A stretch of 64,000 bases of DNA from Allohahella sp002354735 (GTDB lineage Bacteria > Pseudomonadota > Gammaproteobacteria > Pseudomonadales > Oleiphilaceae). Under the pieces are notes generated by a model. The model ran no database searches and was not told the origin of the DNA. It saw only the letters and a program-made list of their open reading frames with translations. Below, piece by piece: positions 58,941 through 64,000 of this stretch (position 1 is its first letter; every line of letters begins with the position of its first letter). The stretch covers positions 682,001 to 746,000 of the forward strand of contig NZ_CP172312.1 of the NCBI RefSeq assembly GCF_047946665.1, read 5' to 3'. The position numbers and the translations under genes were made by a program.

Positions 58941-59260
58941 TGTGCGCGCATGACAGGTGGGTCAATTACCTATCGTGCGGCATTCGACAGTGCAACGACT
59001 GCAAGACCATCCAGAAATACGACGGTGACGACTATGAACGGCTCAAAGCCATTGCTGAAAAGCAAAGCGACAATCTCGGCGGCTGTAGCGCTTCTGGCGA
59101 CACTCTTTGCCCTTCAGGGGATCGAGATAGACGAGCTAGCCCAAGAGCAGATAGTCGCGGGCGTCGTCGCACTGACGGGCCTGATCGGCACTGTGTGGGC
59201 TCGGTACGTGGCTCACGAGGAGATCAAGGGGATCATCAAGACGCCAGCGGAGCCAACTGA
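58940..59260 (+). CDS. Possible small Cys-rich protein overlapping the holin gene
   Basis: The first 45 residues (MCAHDRWVNYLSCGIRQC and a second CxxC) look like a small zinc protein starting at the endolysin stop. The rest is only the out-of-frame reading of the holin gene. If real, it is probably only the N-terminal part or is frameshifted. Confidence 0.3.
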   Translation: MCAHDRWVNYLSCGIRQCNDCKTIQKYDGDDYERLKAIAEKQSDNLGGCSASGDTLCPSGDRDRRASPRADSRGRRRTDGPDRHCVGSVRGSRGDQGDHQDASGAN

Positions 59261-59264
59261 ATGA
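59034..59264 (+). CDS. Putative holin
   Basis: 76 residues with two hydrophobic segments (about 12-28 and 40-58), a basic N-terminus and a charged C-terminus. The size, topology and position after the endolysin fit a class II holin, which forms the membrane lesion that times lysis. Confidence 0.68.
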   Translation: MNGSKPLLKSKATISAAVALLATLFALQGIEIDELAQEQIVAGVVALTGLIGTVWARYVAHEEIKGIIKTPAEPTE

Positions 59265-59410
59265 CGCCATTGCTTGAGCGAATTCAGCGCTTCCTCGAAG
59301 CCTTCCCAGACGCAGAGTACATCCCAGTTCATCCAAGCGATGCGGTCATATCCACATACAAAAACTTGCCGGTGCTGATCCTTGGCGAGATTCACAGGAG
59401 CAAGTCATGA
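59261..59410 (+). CDS. Hypothetical protein (49 aa)
   Basis: Follows the holin with an ATGA overlap. Helical N-terminus and a hydrophobic end (NLPVLILGEI). No recognised family. Confidence 0.5.
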   Translation: MTPLLERIQRFLEAFPDAEYIPVHPSDAVISTYKNLPVLILGEIHRSKS

Positions 59411-59745
59411 AAGCCCAAGCGCAATTCCTCGTTTTATCGCTGTGCATCATGCTCGGCGCCTGCTCAATGTTCCAGACGCCAGTGCCGAAGACGTTCAACC
59501 AGCAGCATGCCTACGCACTGACGCTGATGCGATCAGTCAACGATGCCACGGCCAGCGCTTTCAAGGGCGGCTACATCACGGCGAAGGAAGGCCAAGCGGT
59601 TAACGCTCAGCTGTACCTGGCTCGCGACACGATCAACACGGCGGCCGATATCCTTTCGACCGATCCGGAAGCCGCCGAAGCCAATCTGGAACGTGCGGTG
59701 AAAATCCTCGAACAGCTACAGATTGAACTGGAGAAGCGAGTATGA
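59407..59745 (+). CDS. Prophage lipoprotein
   Basis: 112 residues. Signal peptide with lipobox LGAC (about 16-19), then a helical domain (YALTLMRSVNDATASAFKGG). By position in the lysis block it could act at the outer membrane like a spanin, but the sequence is not clearly Rz1-like. Confidence 0.7.
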   Translation: MKAQAQFLVLSLCIMLGACSMFQTPVPKTFNQQHAYALTLMRSVNDATASAFKGGYITAKEGQAVNAQLYLARDTINTAADILSTDPEAAEANLERAVKILEQLQIELEKRV

Positions 59746-59966
59746 GCGGAGCATCAGAAGTTCTCGCAGTCCTGACCGCTGTCAGACTCGCATCAGCCAC
59801 GCTGAGCTCCGTTCTCGGCGTAGCGCGCAACATCAAAGAGTTTAACGACCTTTACGAGCGCACAAACGGCAACATCACGGAAGCAGATATTGCGGAGCTT
59901 GAAGCCAAGTTAACGGTAGAAATGGCCGAAACGGACGCGCTGTACGCTGGTAAGCAGCCAGGCTAA
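59742..59966 (+). CDS. Hypothetical protein (74 aa)
   Basis: One moderately hydrophobic N-terminal segment and an acidic helical C-terminus (ITEADIAELEAKLTVEMAE). Overlaps the lipoprotein gene. No recognised function. Confidence 0.6.
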   Translation: MSGASEVLAVLTAVRLASATLSSVLGVARNIKEFNDLYERTNGNITEADIAELEAKLTVEMAETDALYAGKQPG

Positions 59967-59986
59967 GTCCGGCGCTAAGGGTTGTA

Positions 59987-60691
59987 ATGAATGATTCCGC
60001 TGACGAGTCGAGGGACCGTAGAAACACTGTAATGGTGGTGGTAAAGGCGCTTGGCGCAATCGGTGTAATCGCCGCCGCCCTCTTTACCTACATGGGCCAG
60101 TTGGACACCAACGAGGTGAAGCGGCTCGACTCGCAGAACGTGCATATCAAGCAGCTTCAGAGCGATGTAAAGATTCTGCGCGAACTGGTCGAGTCGGCAA
60201 ACCAAGAACTGACCTCGATTCGCGAGCATAGCGTTCAGAAAGACCTGAAAATCGCCCAGCTCACGATGCAAGTTGAGGCTTTGAAGGCAATCATCAGCCG
60301 CGAAGTCAATCTGCACGACTGGCTTCAGGACGATATAGACGCAAACCCCTTTCCGATTGTCATTAAGCGCATCGATCACGAGAGCAGGGCGGTCAAATTC
60401 CCCACATATCTCGTCAATAACGCCTTCTCGCAACGCTTCGGCGTCTCCAAACGACGATACGAAGGCAAGACGAGCGCCGAGATATTTAGCCCACGCAGCC
60501 ATGCCGTGTTCTACGCGGGCAACAAGCACGTTTACGAAAACCGAACCTGGCGGCTCCAGGACGAATGCTACGACGACCCGAGTTCAGGGCAAGAGGTCTG
60601 CTCTCCTGTGCTCAGGTACTACACGACGCTGCCTGACGGCTCACCGGCTATCAAGGTGATCATTTTTATTGGCATGGATATCGAGAAATGA
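59987..60691 (+). CDS. Membrane-anchored PAS-domain protein
   Basis: 234 residues. One membrane helix (about 17-37, KALGAIGVIAAALFTYMG), a coiled coil (about 42-105) and a C-terminal PAS-like domain (about 110-234): NPFPIVIKRID, YLVNNAFSQRFGVSKRRYEGKT, SHAVFYAGNKHVYEN and the last strand KVIIFIGMDIEK. No kinase, GGDEF or DNA-binding output domain is present. A signal sensor of this kind is unusual in a phage. Two Cys (CYDD and EVCSP) could bind a cofactor or form a disulfide. Function unknown. Confidence 0.7.
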   Translation: MNDSADESRDRRNTVMVVVKALGAIGVIAAALFTYMGQLDTNEVKRLDSQNVHIKQLQSDVKILRELVESANQELTSIREHSVQKDLKIAQLTMQVEALKAIISREVNLHDWLQDDIDANPFPIVIKRIDHESRAVKFPTYLVNNAFSQRFGVSKRRYEGKTSAEIFSPRSHAVFYAGNKHVYENRTWRLQDECYDDPSSGQEVCSPVLRYYTTLPDGSPAIKVIIFIGMDIEK

Positions 60692-60828
60692 CAGCGCTCA
60701 AGCTCGCTACGCAATGGAACGATATTCAAGCTGCTGCGGCAACGGTCTATTTCCTGATCATTCCTCAATCAATTTCTGACACTTCAATAGCGACGGTGGG
60801 TTATCCGCTGTCTGGGGCTTTGCAATGA
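60688..60828 (+). CDS. Hypothetical mini-protein (46 aa)
   Basis: Overlaps the PAS gene stop by ATGA. TVYFLIIPQSISDTSI has a hydrophobic patch. No recognised family. Confidence 0.4.
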   Translation: MTALKLATQWNDIQAAAATVYFLIIPQSISDTSIATVGYPLSGALQ

Positions 60829-60859
60829 CAAACAGCATTCAATTTGAGGGGCGCAGCTG

Positions 60860-62851
60860 ATGGCTTTAGTCACAAGCGGCCTCGTCATGCGCGTTGAAGC
60901 CGACAGCGGCGTCACGTTCTCGTCTGGCACGTCTGTTAGTCAGTGGGACGATCTGTCGGGTAACGGTAACCATCTGATCGTCGGTGGCGGTACGCCTACG
61001 CTCAACGCATCAAGCACGCCATCGGGCGCGCCGTCTATTGCGTTTGATGGCGTTGACGACTACCTGAACCGGGAGAACTCGACAGCGGTCATTACCGGCC
61101 TGCCAACCGCCGCCGCAGATCGAACCATATTCATGCTGGTGCGATTCACCGCTGCTGGTACGTTCTCGGGCTTTACCTACGGAACGCCGACCACGAATCA
61201 GGTGTTTGGCTTGGTTACCAGCAACCAGAACGGCGCCCGTTTTGTCGTCCAGGCCTATGGCGCGAACGATCTTTCGACCACTACAGAGTTGCAAACAGCC
61301 GGGTGGAAGGTGCTTTCGGCCAGGGTTTCTGCAAATACCGCTAAGGCCTATGTCGACAACGTTCAGGTAGCGAGCGCTGCACGGACTTACGCCACAGATT
61401 ACGCGGCCGCAAACGGTCGCATCCGGATCGGTCGCGAGATCGGTACGGGCGGCTACGCCACGATGAACATGGCCGCAGGTCTGATCTACAACCGTGCGCT
61501 GACCGATCAGGAAATGGCCGACACCACGGCATATCTGACCCAAAAATACATTGCACCCGCCACCAGCGCGACCATTACCAGTCAGGGCGTGGCCTGGACG
61601 ATCAACAGCGAGCCCGCCACAGGCACGTATGCAGGCGGTCGCAAGTGGGTACAGGGCGCAGTCTCGGTTACGGCGATCAGTCCAGCACCAGCGCTCGAAG
61701 GTGGCCTGAAGATCAATGGCGCAATGCTCGGTGTCACGCCAGGCAACAGTTTGCAGGGCTTTGACGAGCGCATGCAGGCGGCTTTCGACTATGACAACAC
61801 GCTAAACGCAGCGGCCACCTTGCCAATTGCCGTGCCGACCGCATCGGTCTTGATTTCGGCTCGGTCGTACACTGCGGCAGAGCGAACGTCGCTCGGTCAT
61901 GATGGCGGTGACGATCCGTTCCTTGCAGAGCATCAGATTCTGCACACCGTTGTAACGCCACCTGCTGCCGGGGCCTTCGCACCGTCGTATTTCACGCCAG
62001 CAACGCCATCCGGCGTCACGCTTGCAGATATCGACGCAACGCGCCTGCCTAACCTGAAAATGCCCAACGCGGCCGCCTACGCGCCAAATTGGACGCTCGT
62101 GCAGAGCTTCTTCAACTTCCCGCGAGTCTGGTTCAGCGGGGCGTACATCGACCGCTACATGCACGCCGATTTAGCCTATCCACACCCGCTCGGTGTAGGC
62201 GCTACCCCTGGCACCTATGGCCGGGAAATCGCGACAGCTATTGAAACGGCGTGTTTAAGCCTGCTGCTTGACCATCCTGTCGCACAAAAGACCGCACTGC
62301 TCGAAAAGATCGTGCAGTACGCCATCGATATGTGTGGATTTTTCCAGCAGGGCGGCACTTATCACGCTGACGGCGGTCACAACATGGGCCGCAAGCTCGT
62401 AATGCTGATCGCTGCGAAAGTTACCGGGCTGACCAAGTTCTCTCAGTGGCTTGACGCCAGCCTGAACAAGTTTCAGGAGGACCAGCAGTGTTTCTTCGTG
62501 GATCAAGCCGACGTTGATCTGACCAATAGCGTCAGCTGGAACCCTGACAGCCGCGATATTCCAGACGATGCGTTTCCGTACGTCGCCTCCGATATCGGCC
62601 GCGCTGATTGGGGTTTGAGAGATTCAACCGACCCGGCGCGCAACAACAAGCACTTCAACTCGATGTATCGCGGTATCGCCAGCCCTTCAATGACCGGCCT
62701 TGCCCTGGCTATTCGCCTGCTTGGCATGGAAGCGCAATGTAACAGTCCCGACCTGCTGGCTTACGTGGACTGGTATCGCAGAACTAATCAATTCGGCACG
62801 TTCTCGCGTGACATGTACGAAGCCTATCGCCATATCGGAGCAGTCGCATGA
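60860..62851 (+). CDS. LamG-domain appendage protein with lyase-like C-terminus
   Basis: 663 residues. The N-terminal LamG/concanavalin-like domain (about 1-230) has the GSGLVMRVEADSG-type opening, WDDLSGNGNHL, FDGVDDYL and GLIYNRALTDQEM. A linker follows, and the C-terminal part (about 400-660) is a helical repeat with YHADGGHNMGRKLVMLIA, somewhat like alpha/alpha-toroid polysaccharide lyases. Likely a tail-spike or fibre-associated protein binding or degrading host glycans. Overlaps the next gene by 4 bp. Confidence 0.72.
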   Translation: MALVTSGLVMRVEADSGVTFSSGTSVSQWDDLSGNGNHLIVGGGTPTLNASSTPSGAPSIAFDGVDDYLNRENSTAVITGLPTAAADRTIFMLVRFTAAGTFSGFTYGTPTTNQVFGLVTSNQNGARFVVQAYGANDLSTTTELQTAGWKVLSARVSANTAKAYVDNVQVASAARTYATDYAAANGRIRIGREIGTGGYATMNMAAGLIYNRALTDQEMADTTAYLTQKYIAPATSATITSQGVAWTINSEPATGTYAGGRKWVQGAVSVTAISPAPALEGGLKINGAMLGVTPGNSLQGFDERMQAAFDYDNTLNAAATLPIAVPTASVLISARSYTAAERTSLGHDGGDDPFLAEHQILHTVVTPPAAGAFAPSYFTPATPSGVTLADIDATRLPNLKMPNAAAYAPNWTLVQSFFNFPRVWFSGAYIDRYMHADLAYPHPLGVGATPGTYGREIATAIETACLSLLLDHPVAQKTALLEKIVQYAIDMCGFFQQGGTYHADGGHNMGRKLVMLIAAKVTGLTKFSQWLDASLNKFQEDQQCFFVDQADVDLTNSVSWNPDSRDIPDDAFPYVASDIGRADWGLRDSTDPARNNKHFNSMYRGIASPSMTGLALAIRLLGMEAQCNSPDLLAYVDWYRRTNQFGTFSRDMYEAYRHIGAVA

Positions 62852-64000
62852 GCATTATTAGATTTGGCGACGGCCAGTTTCGTCAGCTTGAGGCGAATGT
62901 TCCTGTCGAGGTCACAGACTCGAGCGTCGTCACCGCTGTAACCTATGCGGGTGTAGCGATACCGTTCACCACCAGCGGCACGAAGCATATTGTGCTGAGC
63001 CAGATTCACGGCAATCTGACCTCTGGCACCTATAACCTCGTTGTGACCGAAAACGGCGTGGATGCCACGGCAGCTGTGCCATACGTCCGCACGCACGCTA
63101 TCACCGCACCGACCGGCTCATACGATCCAACGTCACTGTGGGCGCAAATTCGCACCGCTACGGCTGCGTATTTCAAAGTCGCGCCGCTGCCTGTCGGCAA
63201 TTCCTGGGTATCTCCGCATACTGCCTGGACCACAGCAAACGCCCTGCTGCCAGTTGCTAACGTAGTGTCAGGCCCGAATAAGAAGCTGTCGGCTGAAGTG
63301 CTCAATGCAAACGGCTCGGTTGTGGGGTCGTCCTACGACACAGCCTATGTGCCGCAGTCAACCGTTACCGACCTTGTAGCGTCTACGCTCAGTTCAACTC
63401 AGATCAAGCTCAGCTGGACGGCTGCGGCGGGCTTTACCTACAACCCGCGCTATCGTGTTGTCGGTGACGTGACGTGGACGACGCTGCCAGCGGTATCTCG
63501 AGTCGAAGCGGGTCCGCTCACAGCGACCGCAACAGGCCTGACACCAGCTGAAGACTACGAGTTTGACCTGACAGCTAGCGAGGCCAGTTCAAACGCGGCT
63601 ACGGCCACCACAGCGCCAGCATCAGGTATTGTCGACCTGCCTGGCGGCGGCTTCGGCGGCGGCGCAACTTTCAACCTGCCGCTCTACATCGATCACACCG
63701 TCATTACAGGCGTGACCTACAAGGGCTCGGCTGTCACTCATTCAGCTGTACAGGGCACGCTGACGGTCACTATCCCGTCAGGCATCGGCATTGGCACGTA
63801 TGACCTCGTCATTGTCACTCAATCGCAGTCGTTCACCTATCCGGTCGTCTATGTCCAGCTGACGCCGTTTGTGGCCTCGGCAAAGCTCACCACCGTAGCC
63901 GCAGACGGGCGCTATCCTGGGCTGCCGTTCCGTGTGCGCGCTATCCAGGCCTCCGCTCAGGTGGCAATCACTGATCTTGCTGTAACCACGACTGACACGA
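62848..64000 (+). CDS. Fibronectin-III-containing appendage protein (3' partial)
   Basis: At least 384 residues, running off the right edge. Beta-rich repeats (FGDGQFRQLEANVPVEVTD, and GGGFGGGATFNLPLYIDHTV later) flank one FnIII module (about 170-262, SSTQIKLSWTAAAGFTYNPRYR). Typical of phage tail or fibre proteins. No signal peptide. The reading frame is open to the last base. Confidence 0.7.
   Translation, partial: MSIIRFGDGQFRQLEANVPVEVTDSSVVTAVTYAGVAIPFTTSGTKHIVLSQIHGNLTSGTYNLVVTENGVDATAAVPYVRTHAITAPTGSYDPTSLWAQIRTATAAYFKVAPLPVGNSWVSPHTAWTTANALLPVANVVSGPNKKLSAEVLNANGSVVGSSYDTAYVPQSTVTDLVASTLSSTQIKLSWTAAAGFTYNPRYRVVGDVTWTTLPAVSRVEAGPLTATATGLTPAEDYEFDLTASEASSNAATATTAPASGIVDLPGGGFGGGATFNLPLYIDHTVITGVTYKGSAVTHSAVQGTLTVTIPSGIGIGTYDLVIVTQSQSFTYPVVYVQLTPFVASAKLTTVAADGRYPGLPFRVRAIQASAQVAITDLAVTTTDT

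Larger units (their letters stand above)
38736..64000. mobile_element. Lambdoid prophage, left part (continues beyond the window)
   Basis: Everything right of the tRNA fragment is phage-like. It holds integrase and excisionase, a leftward recombination operon, an immunity region, a rightward replication operon, a late switch, lysis genes and appendage genes. Most genes overlap by the ATGA type. The right attachment site, and packaging and capsid genes, are not in the window. Confidence 0.93.

Overview
The window comes from the chromosome of a gamma-proteobacterium of the Pseudomonas/Halopseudomonas type. The evidence is Pseudomonas-like gene content (DbpA, RhlE, RIO-type kinase, Ku plus a PE-LIG-POL LigD, many GGDEF/EAL proteins, CRP/Vfr-type operators) and a GC-rich, tightly packed layout. 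About 38.7 kb of host DNA is followed by the left 25.3 kb of a lambdoid prophage that runs off the right edge. I see no rRNA, CRISPR array or insertion sequence.

Host region (1-38.7 kb). The left edge cuts a cytochrome c oxidase subunit I/III fusion, followed by a small membrane protein and CtaG. Next come an EAL protein (minus strand), a DUF202 membrane protein, an acyltransferase, and a tight run CHASE3-PAS-GAF-GGDEF / MFS transporter / GH84-type glycosidase. A BrkB/YihY membrane protein, a GNAT-nitrilase fusion and the NHEJ pair ku-ligD follow, then a LysE exporter and a PIG-L deacetylase. After a 7TMR-DISM diguanylate cyclase lie two tandem paralogous secreted lipases. Each has a perfect TGTGA-N6-TCACA site upstream, and the second is shared with a divergent exported metallo-beta-lactamase-fold enzyme. 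An orphan ParA-like ATPase, a RIO kinase, a transglutaminase-like protease, guanine deaminase and a three-gene phosphorelay (CHASE3 kinase, Rcp1-type regulator, REC-HK-REC-REC hybrid) come next. The host part ends with two DEAD-box helicases around a PfkB kinase and a VPLPA-CTERM surface protein.

Prophage (38,736 to beyond 64,000). The left junction is a 28-nt tRNA-Ser 3' end; the intact tRNA should lie beyond the window. The plan is that of phage lambda. A leftward operon carries small genes, an HNH protein, SSB, a YqaJ exonuclease and an ERF annealase, and ends in excisionase and integrase. The immunity region holds a small CI-like repressor, and pL and pR are each framed by TTCAC-N4-GTGAA operators. 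The rightward operon has an O-like replication gene with internal iterons, a P-like gene, and a nin-like block. That block includes a PP-loop ATPase, a cytosine methyltransferase broken at a run of nine G, NinB, a YbcO-type nuclease, a zinc-ribbon protein and a dNTP-pyrophosphohydrolase-like protein. A lambda-Q-like zinc protein then directly precedes a late promoter and two tandem terminators, followed by endolysin and holin. Unusually, a membrane-anchored PAS-domain protein and large LamG/FnIII appendage proteins come next, and no terminase or capsid gene is seen before the window ends.

Most notable candidates: the G9 switch in the methyltransferase, the symmetric pL/pR operators, the iteron origin inside the O-like gene, the PR'-tR' late switch, the phage PAS protein, and the paired lipase/CRP architecture.
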